From DATAMF01 sp964472565 (GTDB lineage Bacteria > Chloroflexota > Anaerolineae > Aggregatilineales > Aggregatilineaceae), in assembly GCA_964472565.1 (NCBI GenBank), contig CAYYNB010000161.1:1-13732 (forward strand): 13,732 nucleotides of DNA, written 5' to 3'. The stretch's first letter is position 1. The number at the start of each line of letters is the position of its first letter. The notes beneath the pieces are model-generated. The model did not search any database. It was given only the letters and a program-made list of their open reading frames with translations, and was not told the origin of the DNA. Shown here piece by piece: positions 1 through 6,679 of the stretch. The position numbers and the translations under genes were made by a program.

Positions 1-171
1 GGGGGTAAAGAAAATCTTGGCGCAGCTTTAATCTTGGGGACCCGACTCAGCCAATCGGCTCACCGAAAAAGTGATCGATTTATTCAAATAACACAATTTG
101 CTGTGCTTTCCATATTAAATAGGCAGTACACTATAAATAACTGATTTTGTGTTCAATCATTAGGAGGTCAC
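1..171 (+). other. Left-edge leader, no assignable gene
   Basis: The first ~170 bases precede the first supported gene. One frame stays open from base 1 to a TGA at 142-144, and another ends in TAA at 29-31 and again at 89-91. Either could be the tail of an upstream gene, but the peptides are too short to recognise. A TATAAAT at 132-138 could be a -10 element for the gene at 172, but I see no good -35 partner at 16-18 bp. The only firm signal is a strong ribosome binding site, TAGGAGGT, at 161-168. Confidence 0.25.
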
Positions 172-1032
172 ATGATCAGGCGTGGTTGTGAACAATTTCC
201 TCGTGCTATTCATAGCGAAGACGAATTGACCGAGACATCCCGGTCCTTGTTAGCATTTGAGAACTTTCCCAAAGTGGTGTTCATTCCGCCGCTGGAACAT
301 TATTTCCGGCAAAAGTCATGGCTGCGGGAACTTCCCTTTGGACAACACTGGACACCTGCTCGCACGCTGGCATTTAGCGAAGACAAAATGCAAATAATCG
401 AAGAATATGCCGATGGTCGAGTGAACAACTTATCTGTTGAAGTCGAAAAACTCCTCTCAGTGCATATTATGTCGGTGTTGTTGTACTCCTATTTGGAACT
501 CACTTGGATCGATGAACAAACCATCACCAGTGTGCTGATCGAATTTAATGCAGTTGGATTGCGTCTCATTGAAAGTGGCCTGGCGCTGATCCTCAAAAAA
601 GCCATCTCAGCGGAGGAATTTGCAGTTCCTGAACCAGTCAAACAATTTCCGCTCAAATTCTGTAATTACACCATCGACAGTTTGTCCGCAGCCGAATCCG
701 TTGAAGCGGCAGTTTATCAACCGGCGGTTCGCAAACCGGGCAAACACTATTTATTCCCATTTATGTCGCCCAACCGCGCTATTACCATCACCGAGCAGTA
801 TCTGATCGTAGTTGAAGATGCCGCTGTGCGCTGGCAAGGCTGGGATGTTTCCAGGTACCGGATGGATCGCTATTTTTATCCGCGCAACCATGTGCAGGAC
901 GTTCAATTTAGTCAGGAAGAGTCGATTACATGGTGTACGGTTTATGTGGGCGATGCGGAGATTCAACAGGATGTCCGGCTGCCCATGACGGAGTCGAACG
1001 CCGCCGCATTACAGTCCGTCCTCTTGCAATAG
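172..1032 (+). CDS. Protein of unknown function, 286 aa
   Basis: I do not recognise this protein. The start is well supported: ATG at 172 follows TAGGAGGT with a short spacer. The 286-residue product has no signal peptide or clear membrane segment, so it is probably cytoplasmic. The middle (about residues 85-145) looks mainly alpha-helical and hydrophobic. From about residue 195 it changes to alternating beta-type sequence with aromatic and charged residues (a YFYPRNHVQDVQF stretch near 238-250), suggesting a small beta-rich C-terminal domain, possibly PH-like; that is only an impression. It is followed by ~20 bases and then the sorC promoter, with no terminator visible between them. Nothing links it functionally to the sugar operon except proximity. 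Confidence 0.75.
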   Translation: MIRRGCEQFPRAIHSEDELTETSRSLLAFENFPKVVFIPPLEHYFRQKSWLRELPFGQHWTPARTLAFSEDKMQIIEEYADGRVNNLSVEVEKLLSVHIMSVLLYSYLELTWIDEQTITSVLIEFNAVGLRLIESGLALILKKAISAEEFAVPEPVKQFPLKFCNYTIDSLSAAESVEAAVYQPAVRKPGKHYLFPFMSPNRAITITEQYLIVVEDAAVRWQGWDVSRYRMDRYFYPRNHVQDVQFSQEESITWCTVYVGDAEIQQDVRLPMTESNAAALQSVLLQ

Positions 1033-1053
1033 ACTAAAACCCATTCGGAGTGA

Positions 1054-1082
1054 TTGACATCGCGCCGTAGCTGTTGTACACT
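1054..1082 (+). promoter_or_regulatory. Sigma-70-type promoter of the SorC regulator gene
   Basis: A perfect -35 box TTGACA (1054-1059) and a -10 box TACACT (1077-1082) are separated by exactly 17 bp. The predicted start near 1089 falls at the left edge of the palindromic operator 1088-1125, an arrangement expected for autorepression. Confidence 0.7.
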
Positions 1083-1087
1083 GGTTA

Positions 1088-1125
1088 GTGTGAATATAAT
1101 TTTATACATGAATAATTATTCACAC
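1088..1125. promoter_or_regulatory. Probable SorC operator, nested palindromes
   Basis: Two nested symmetries are visible. A perfect 9-bp inverted repeat, GTGTGAATA (1088-1096) and TATTCACAC (1117-1125), encloses a 20-bp centre. Inside it, a perfect 14-bp palindrome TGAATAATTATTCA spans 1109-1122. This gives three TGAATA half-sites (1091, 1109, and inverted at 1117-1122), with the two direct ones 18 bp apart. SorC-family regulators commonly bind such multi-half-site operators as oligomers. The location between the -10 box and the sorC start codon, plus a near-identical palindrome at 3236-3249 before the transport operon, supports assignment to SorC. Confidence 0.65.
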
Positions 1126-1138
1126 GACCAGAGTAGCC

Positions 1139-2089
1139 ATGTCTCGACTTGAAGAACTTCGACTGCTAACTAAGATCGCCCACCTGTATTATAACCAGGG
1201 CTTGAACCAGTCCGATATTGCGGCCCAGCTCGATCTGTCGCAGGCCACGATTTCGCGGCTCCTCAAACGTGCGGTTTCCGAAAAAATCGTACGCATTTCG
1301 GTCAGCATGCCACCCGGCGTTCATTCCGACCTGGAAGAAAAACTCCGCAGTGCCTATCAATTGAAACAAGCTATCGTTGTGGACTGTGAAGAAAACAGCG
1401 ACGAGATTCTCCAGCGGCAGATTGGCGCTGCCGCTGCGTTTTACCTCGAAAACACGCTCATGAAAGATGAAATCATCGGGCTTTCATCGTGGAGTGCTAC
1501 GCTGCTCGCGATGGTAGATGCAATGCATCCCTTGCCACATGCCATGAACGCCCAGGTTATCCAGATTCTTGGCGGCATTGGCCGTTCGGATGCCGAAGTT
1601 AATGCAACGCGGCTGACCCATCGATTGGCCGAACTTGTGCATGGACATGCTGTTTTTTTGAACGCTCCCGGAGTTGTAGGCTCGCCTGATGCCCGGCATG
1701 TGCTGATGAGCGATCCCTTTGTTTCGACCACAATTTCACTGTTTGATCAGATCACGCTGGCTCTGGTTGGTATTGGAACCGTCGAACCGTCCTCTCTATT
1801 GGCGAGCAGCGGCAATATTTTTTCGGCTGAAGAATTGGCCCTGTTGCGCGAACGAGGTGCTGTCGGAGATGTGCTGCTCCGGTTCTTCGATCCCTATGGT
1901 GTTCCGGTGCTGACTCCGCTAAATGAGCGTGTGATTGGAATGCCGCTGCAAAAACTGAAACAAGTACGGCGTACTATCGGTGTGGCTGGCGGACAACGAA
2001 AAATCGCGGCAATTCGTGGTGCATTAGAAGGACAGTGGATCAATATTCTTGTGACAGATCGGCGAACAGCGGAGCAACTTTTATTGTGA
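1139..2089 (+). CDS. SorC/DeoR-type sugar-responsive transcriptional regulator
   Basis: The 316-residue product has an N-terminal helix-turn-helix (about residues 20-45, with the LNQSDIAAQLDLSQATISRLL pattern split around two helices) followed by a long C-terminal sugar-phosphate-binding domain of the SorC family (about 60-315). Length and domain order are normal for the family. Typical landmarks are the IGLSSW and ILGGIG stretches and the late GVAGG..K..AIRGAL segment near the C-terminus. Family members, such as the erythritol regulator EryD, respond to sugars or sugar phosphates and usually repress catabolic operons. The start ATG at 1139 has only a weak upstream ribosome binding site (AGAG). 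The gene has its own promoter and a palindromic operator, and a copy of the palindrome core lies before the DUF2291-ABC operon, so I infer that it controls itself and that operon. Confidence 0.9.
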   Translation: MSRLEELRLLTKIAHLYYNQGLNQSDIAAQLDLSQATISRLLKRAVSEKIVRISVSMPPGVHSDLEEKLRSAYQLKQAIVVDCEENSDEILQRQIGAAAAFYLENTLMKDEIIGLSSWSATLLAMVDAMHPLPHAMNAQVIQILGGIGRSDAEVNATRLTHRLAELVHGHAVFLNAPGVVGSPDARHVLMSDPFVSTTISLFDQITLALVGIGTVEPSSLLASSGNIFSAEELALLRERGAVGDVLLRFFDPYGVPVLTPLNERVIGMPLQKLKQVRRTIGVAGGQRKIAAIRGALEGQWINILVTDRRTAEQLLL

Positions 2090-2093
2090 TGGC

Positions 2094-2123
2094 TTGACTC
2101 CAACAGCAAATGTGACATATGAT
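2094..2123 (+). promoter_or_regulatory. Sigma-70-type promoter of the LacI regulator gene
   Basis: TTGACT (2094-2099) and TATGAT (2118-2123) are separated by 18 bp, and each matches consensus at five of six positions. The -35 box begins five bases after the sorC stop codon. The predicted transcription start (about 2130) lies inside the palindrome 2128-2155. This makes the upstream start at 2094 for the LacI reading frame implausible, because it would place the promoter inside the coding sequence. Confidence 0.7.
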
Positions 2124-2127
2124 AATA

Positions 2128-2155
2128 ATCGAAACGTTTACGCAATCGTTTCGAT
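2128..2155. promoter_or_regulatory. Probable LacI-family autoregulatory operator
   Basis: Perfect 9-bp inverted arms ATCGAAACG (2128-2136) and CGTTTCGAT (2147-2155) flank a 10-bp centre. Two smaller palindromes sit within it, AAACGTTT (2132-2139) and ATCGTTTCGAT (2145-2155, odd centre). Central CG with flanking AAA/TTT is typical of LacI-family operators. It overlaps the predicted transcription start of the LacI gene, so autorepression is likely. I see no second copy in the window. Confidence 0.65.
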
Positions 2156-2177
2156 AGATATTTTGGGGTTTATTATT

Positions 2178-3176
2178 ATGGCAACGATGCGGGATGTGGC
2201 TCGAAAAGCTGAGGTATCCACCTCAACCGTATCCCATGTGATTAATGGTACGCGGTTTGTAAATCCTGAAACTCGCCAACGGGTGTTGGATGTGATGGAA
2301 GAACTCCGCTACCATCCTAATCGCCTCGCCCGCAGTTTGCGCAGCAGCCACTCGTTGACCATCGGCGTGCTGGTCCCTAACAGTGCTAACCCCTTTTTTG
2401 CTCAAATTCTGCTCGGTGTCGAAAAAGCCTGCTTTGATTCGGGATATAACTTCATCATGGGGAATGCCAATGATGAGCAGGCACGCGAACTCGCTTATCT
2501 GAACGTGCTGTTGTCGCGTCAGGTCGATGGGATTTTATTAATTTCGACAGGCGCATATCAGGAATCGATTGCTTTTTTGGCAGCACAAAAAATTCCGCTG
2601 GTTGTTGTAGACCGTTCCACTAATCTGCCCCAAGTCGATGAGATCTTTACGGAAAATAAACAAGGTGGATTGATAGCCACTAAGCATTTGATCGATCTGG
2701 GGCATGAGCGGATCGGATGTATCACAGGACCATCTTTTCTAACACCCAGTTCACAACGGGTGCAAGGGTATTATGAAGCGATGCAAACTCGGGGCATCGT
2801 ACCGCAAGAGAGTTGGGTAGTGACAGGGTATTTCCAGCATGAAAGCGGATACCGGGCCTGTCAGCAACTACTCCAACTGAATCCTCGTCCTACCGCTATT
2901 TTTGTTTGTAATGATCTAATGGCCGTCGGCGCACTGTGCGCCATTCATGAAGCTGGATTATCGGTGCCGCAAGACATATCGATTATTGGCTATGATGATA
3001 TTCCATTAGCCTCCTATACAGTGCCCAGACTCACCACAATTGCCCAACCTGCGGAGCAAATCGGCCAGATGGCGGTCGAACGTTTGATTGATCGCCTTCG
3101 GGATAGTGAGTTAGAGCCTCAAAGCCGTTCTTTACCAGTCAAGTTGGTCAGGCGCGATTCGTGCCGTTCAGTATAA
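2178..3176 (+). CDS. LacI-family transcriptional repressor
   Basis: The product is 332 residues when started at ATG 2178, the usual LacI-family length. The helix-turn-helix begins immediately after the start (MRDVARKAEVSTSTVSHVIN, residues 4-23) and is followed by the hinge helix (about 50-58, NRLARSLRS). The rest is the periplasmic-binding-like effector domain, with NSANPFF near 70, the GYDDIPLASY segment and PRLTTIAQP near the end. The frame is open to an earlier start at 2094, but those 28 codons overlap the promoter and operator, and family alignment supports 2178. The ribosome binding site is weak (GGGG at 2165-2168). It sits between SorC and the transport operon; its target beyond its own operator is not shown by the sequence. 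It could sense a related sugar or give a second layer of control. Confidence 0.93.
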   Translation: MATMRDVARKAEVSTSTVSHVINGTRFVNPETRQRVLDVMEELRYHPNRLARSLRSSHSLTIGVLVPNSANPFFAQILLGVEKACFDSGYNFIMGNANDEQARELAYLNVLLSRQVDGILLISTGAYQESIAFLAAQKIPLVVVDRSTNLPQVDEIFTENKQGGLIATKHLIDLGHERIGCITGPSFLTPSSQRVQGYYEAMQTRGIVPQESWVVTGYFQHESGYRACQQLLQLNPRPTAIFVCNDLMAVGALCAIHEAGLSVPQDISIIGYDDIPLASYTVPRLTTIAQPAEQIGQMAVERLIDRLRDSELEPQSRSLPVKLVRRDSCRSV

Positions 3177-3235
3177 GAAGATAAACAGGCCACAAAATGC
3201 AAATTTTCATGGCATAAACTGTTTTTATCTCTATC

Positions 3236-3249
3236 GGAATAATTATTCA
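3236..3249. promoter_or_regulatory. Probable SorC operator upstream of the transport operon
   Basis: GGAATAATTATTCA matches the 14-bp palindrome in the sorC promoter (1109-1122) at 13 of 14 positions and contains a perfect 12-bp palindrome at 3237-3248. It lies 36 bp before the DUF2291 start codon. The A/T-rich core includes AATAAT (3238-3243), which could act as a -10 box, although I find no convincing -35 at the right distance. The flanking outer half-site seen at the sorC promoter is missing here. Confidence 0.6.
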
Positions 3250-3284
3250 TCAGTGTATATATATCGCAGTTAAGGAGTACACAT

Positions 3285-3995
3285 ATGCATCGGAAGTTTT
3301 TTTTAGGGATAGGTCTATTCCTTATGCTGACTGCCTGCCGGATTGCTGAAGTTCGCACCTTTCAAGAGGACCGGGAGGTTAAGCAGGGATTCACGGGGGA
3401 AAGATTCGTAGAAGTGAAGTGGGACAGCGAGATCATCCCGATGTATCACGAGAATGCCTATGATCTCGTGCCGCTGTTGGAAGAGTTCGTAGCGGATGCG
3501 AACCTGATCAAAGAACGGGGATATCAAGGAAGCCAGGGCGAAGAATACAGCATGATGGTTCAGAGCGAAGCGAAGATCATCACGTTTGATAACAGCAGTA
3601 GTAATGGCATTCTCGCCATTGATTTGCCGCCGTATGATGGTGAAGCCGATCTGTCACTGGTTATTGGCCCGGTTATCAAGGTTAGCCTGGGATTCCAACT
3701 TCGCGATGCGGGTGGGTTTATTGCCTTCAACGATTTCGTCAATCAAGTTGAGTATGGAGATGTAGCTACGGCGCTCCGCAATCGTGTTGGGATTGAAATG
3801 GCCGAGGCACTGGGAGTGACGGATCCACAGGACATCAAAAAGACACTGAAACCCGCAGATTTTGAAGGCAAAACGATTTACTTCTATGGTGCAATAGCTT
3901 TGAAAGCTGAACCGCTGACCGACGAGACACGGAGTGCTATTGTGATCGTCCCTGTAGAACTTGAGGTGAGGGATGATGGCAGCATCGCAAGTTGA
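3285..3995 (+). CDS. DUF2291-family lipoprotein, sugar ABC transporter accessory
   Basis: The 236-residue product has a short N-terminal signal with a lipobox, L15-T16-A17-C18, so it should be a lipid-anchored protein outside the membrane. The body matches the DUF2291 family: a GPVI segment followed by LRDAGGFIAFNDFVNQVEY (about residues 139-157), then an ALRNRVG stretch, a GKTIYFYGA block, and the closing IVPVELEV beta strand. The function of DUF2291 is not known. It recurs beside RbsA/RbsC-type sugar ABC transporters, and here its last 23 bases overlap the ATPase gene, implying translational coupling and a role in transport. The start at 3285 is supported by AAGGAG at 3272-3277. As first gene after the SorC-type palindrome it probably begins the operon. 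Confidence 0.85.
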   Translation: MHRKFFLGIGLFLMLTACRIAEVRTFQEDREVKQGFTGERFVEVKWDSEIIPMYHENAYDLVPLLEEFVADANLIKERGYQGSQGEEYSMMVQSEAKIITFDNSSSNGILAIDLPPYDGEADLSLVIGPVIKVSLGFQLRDAGGFIAFNDFVNQVEYGDVATALRNRVGIEMAEALGVTDPQDIKKTLKPADFEGKTIYFYGAIALKAEPLTDETRSAIVIVPVELEVRDDGSIAS

Positions 3996-5547
3996 GGATG
4001 TAACGCGAACAGAAGGTACGCCAGAAATTATCCTCCATACTGAGAAGGTTTCTAAAATTTACCCCGGCACGATTGCGCTGGATAAGGTGAACTATCATGT
4101 TTATCGGGGTAAGGTAAATGTGCTGGTAGGAGAAAACGGCGCGGGAAAATCGACGTTGATGAAGATATTGGCGGGCGTCGAACATCCCAGTGAAGGTCGT
4201 TTGGTGCTGGATGGACAGGAAATTGCTCCGCATAACCCGCGTGAGGCGGAAGAACTGGGGATCGGCATTATTTACCAGGAACTCAACCTGTTCCCGAACC
4301 TGAATGTGGCTGAAAACATTTATATGGCGCACGAGATTACGCAAGGGAACACGATTATCCGCCATAAGGAACAGGAAAAACGCGCGGCGGCGCTCTTGAG
4401 CCGACTGGAACAACCGATTGATCCGAAAACACCGGTTGCTAATTTGCGCATCGGGCAACAGCAGATCGTGGAGATCGCCAAAGCTCTGGCGTTGGATACC
4501 CGTATTCTGATTATGGATGAGCCAACATCGGCGTTGAGCAATGCAGAAGTAGAAGTGCTGGTCCGTGTGATCGAACAGCTCAAAGCGAACGGTGTCACGA
4601 TTATCTATATTTCGCACAAGCTCGAAGAACTGATGCAGATTGGCGATTACATCACAGTGCTGCGGGATGGGCATCTGGTGGCGGAAGCGCCGATGAGTGA
4701 TGTGTCGCTGTCCTGGATCATTGAGCGAATGGTGGGGCGTGAAGCTGCGGCCACCTACCAATCGCCTAAACATGAAATGGGTGATGAACTGCTACGGGTG
4801 GATGGGCTGACGCTGCATCGCTCTGCCGGAGCCGGATATTTGCTCGAAAATGTGTCGTTTTCGCTGCGCGCCGGGGAAATTCTGGGCATATATGGATTGA
4901 TGGGAGCCGGGCGAACGGAACTCTTCGAATGCTTAATGGGATTGCATCCGCACGCCAAGGGGGAAATCTGGCTGGCGGGAAACAAAGCTAAAGGTAGTTC
5001 GCTTGATCAACGGATCAAGCATGGGCTGATGCTCATTCCCGAAGACCGGCAGCGCGAGGGACTGGTTGCAGATTTGTCAGTGGCTCAAAATATGCTGCTT
5101 GCCAGCCTGAAAAAGTATATGCGAGTGATCTACCTTTCGAAGCGCAAAGAACGCGAGAACGTTACCCGGTTGGTGCGCGAACTGGCGATTAAGGTTTCTA
5201 ATGTCGATTTTCCAGTGTCTTCGTTGAGCGGCGGCAACCAGCAAAAAGTGGTAGTTGGTAAGGCGCTGCTGACGGGGCCGAAAGTGCTGCTGATGGATGA
5301 ACCCACACGCGGGATCGATGTAGGGGCGAAGGAAGAAATCTTCACGATTATGCGGCAACTAGCAGCGCAGGGATTGGGGATCATCTTTGTTTCGACGGAA
5401 CTCAAGGAAATTATGACGGCAGCCGACCGTATTCTGGTGATGTCGAAGGGCCGCATTACCAAAGAATTTTTGCACGATGAAGCAACACAACAGGCCCTGG
5501 TCGAGGCGTCGGCTATTGGGCACGAACTAGTACGAAAGGAAGTTTAA
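3973..5547 (+). CDS. Sugar ABC transporter ATP-binding protein (RbsA/MglA type, two ATPase domains)
   Basis: The 524-residue protein carries two fused nucleotide-binding domains, as is usual for carbohydrate-uptake transporters of the ribose/galactose class. Domain 1 has Walker A GENGAGKST (53-61), a degenerate signature LRIGQQQ (158-164) and Walker B ILIMDEPTSAL (178-188). Domain 2 has the normally degenerate Walker A GLMGAGRTEL (starting near 308), an intact signature SLSGGNQQK (417-425) and Walker B VLLMDEP (438-444) followed by TRGIDVGAK. This asymmetry is typical of the family. It would power import through the permease encoded next. The start is ATG 3973 or the adjacent ATG 3976, both inside the end of the DUF2291 gene, with a GAGG(TGAGGG) purine run just upstream. 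Only four bases separate it from the permease gene. Confidence 0.96.
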   Translation: MMAASQVEDVTRTEGTPEIILHTEKVSKIYPGTIALDKVNYHVYRGKVNVLVGENGAGKSTLMKILAGVEHPSEGRLVLDGQEIAPHNPREAEELGIGIIYQELNLFPNLNVAENIYMAHEITQGNTIIRHKEQEKRAAALLSRLEQPIDPKTPVANLRIGQQQIVEIAKALALDTRILIMDEPTSALSNAEVEVLVRVIEQLKANGVTIIYISHKLEELMQIGDYITVLRDGHLVAEAPMSDVSLSWIIERMVGREAAATYQSPKHEMGDELLRVDGLTLHRSAGAGYLLENVSFSLRAGEILGIYGLMGAGRTELFECLMGLHPHAKGEIWLAGNKAKGSSLDQRIKHGLMLIPEDRQREGLVADLSVAQNMLLASLKKYMRVIYLSKRKERENVTRLVRELAIKVSNVDFPVSSLSGGNQQKVVVGKALLTGPKVLLMDEPTRGIDVGAKEEIFTIMRQLAAQGLGIIFVSTELKEIMTAADRILVMSKGRITKEFLHDEATQQALVEASAIGHELVRKEV

Positions 5548-5551
5548 GAAA

Positions 5552-6598
5552 ATGGATATGCCCATGAGCACTGGTGTTCTGGAGCGCGGCAAAAAAAACA
5601 TCACTATCCGGCGGTTGCTGCTGCAACTGAGAGCTTTTATTGCCCTGATTATTCTGTTCACTTTTTTTGCAGCTTATTCAGATGGCTTTCTCAATGAAAA
5701 TAACCTGATTATTTTGACCAAACAGGTAGCGATTAATGCGATTCTTGGTATCGGGATGACGTTTGTGATCCTAACCAGCGGCATTGACCTGTCGGTGGGG
5801 TCGATTGTTGGCCTGTGCGGAATGGTCGCGGGTGCGTTGATTTCGCAAGGGCTACGTATTCAGGCGCTAGATGCTGTGGTGTATTTCACTTTCTGGCCGC
5901 TGGTGATGATCGTGCTGATCGTGGGCATGATCATCGGGTTGGTGAACGGGATATTGATTACAAGATTTAATGTCGCGCCATTCATCGCTACGCTGGGCAC
6001 GCTGTATATCGCGCGTGGGTTAGCGATGCTGATGAATAATGGCGCGACATTTACCAATTTTGCGGATCCCAAACTGGGCGAACCGGCTTTTGTGAAACTA
6101 GGGTCGGAAAAGCTGCTTGCTCTGCCATACTCGATCTGGATTATGGCGGTAATGGGCGTGATCGCCGTGTTTCTGACCATGAAGACGCCGTTTGGTCGCC
6201 AGATATTTGCAATTGGTGGGAACAAGCGTGCGGCCCAGCTTTCGGGCGTGCGGGTTAAGTCGGTAACGATGCTGACCTATGTAATCTCCGGTCTTTGCTC
6301 TGGGATGGTCGGATTGATTATTGCGTCGCAACTGCGCGCATCACATCCGGCTACGGGTGAAGGATATGAATTGAATGCTATCGCAGCAGTTGTGTTAGGC
6401 GGCACATCGTTGTCAGGCGGGCGTGGCGCAATTGGTGGCACAATTATCGGCGCGTTCGTTATCGGCGTGCTGAACAACGGCATGACGCTTGAGAATGTCA
6501 GTTCATTCTGGCAGCAAGTGATCACCGGAATTGTGATTATTCTAGCGGTTATTATCGATCAGGTTCAACAACGGCTCCAGGAGCGAAATATGGTTTAA
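5552..6598 (+). CDS. Sugar ABC transporter permease (RbsC family)
   Basis: The 348-residue protein is strongly hydrophobic, with roughly eight to ten membrane segments starting at about residue 28. Family landmarks are SGIDLSVGS (76-84), the cytoplasmic coupling region with GGNKRAAQLSGV, and the late IAAVVLGGTSLSGGRG segment. As in other RbsC-type systems, one gene probably supplies both halves of the channel as a homodimer; no second permease gene is present. The start at 5552 is preceded by AAAGGA (5535-5540); in-frame ATGs at 5558 and 5564 are alternatives. Directly after the stop, TAAGGAGGT resembles a strong ribosome binding site, but no convincing gene starts at a suitable distance. Confidence 0.95.
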   Translation: MDMPMSTGVLERGKKNITIRRLLLQLRAFIALIILFTFFAAYSDGFLNENNLIILTKQVAINAILGIGMTFVILTSGIDLSVGSIVGLCGMVAGALISQGLRIQALDAVVYFTFWPLVMIVLIVGMIIGLVNGILITRFNVAPFIATLGTLYIARGLAMLMNNGATFTNFADPKLGEPAFVKLGSEKLLALPYSIWIMAVMGVIAVFLTMKTPFGRQIFAIGGNKRAAQLSGVRVKSVTMLTYVISGLCSGMVGLIIASQLRASHPATGEGYELNAIAAVVLGGTSLSGGRGAIGGTIIGAFVIGVLNNGMTLENVSSFWQQVITGIVIILAVIIDQVQQRLQERNMV

Positions 6599-6679
6599 GG
6601 AGGTGGTGCCTGGAAAAAATGGGATTCCATCGTAAAGACTGTTTGTTGAGTAGAGTTCAGTTCAAAAGGATAAGAGGAT

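Noticed and set aside
1..144. C-terminal fragment of an upstream gene in the frame open from base 1
   Set aside because: The frame is open for 47 codons, but the peptide matches nothing that I recognise and other frames also give plausible short tails, so no call is possible.
2094..2177. Extended N-terminus of the LacI protein starting at 2094
   Set aside because: These 28 codons overlap a good promoter (TTGACT-18-TATGAT) and the palindromic operator, and the helix-turn-helix normally begins a few residues after the start, which fits ATG 2178.
3179..3230. Terminator between the LacI gene and the DUF2291 gene
   Set aside because: AGATAAACAG and CTGTTTTTATCT can pair, but the stem is A/T-rich, has a bulge and a ~30-base loop, and no T-run follows it.
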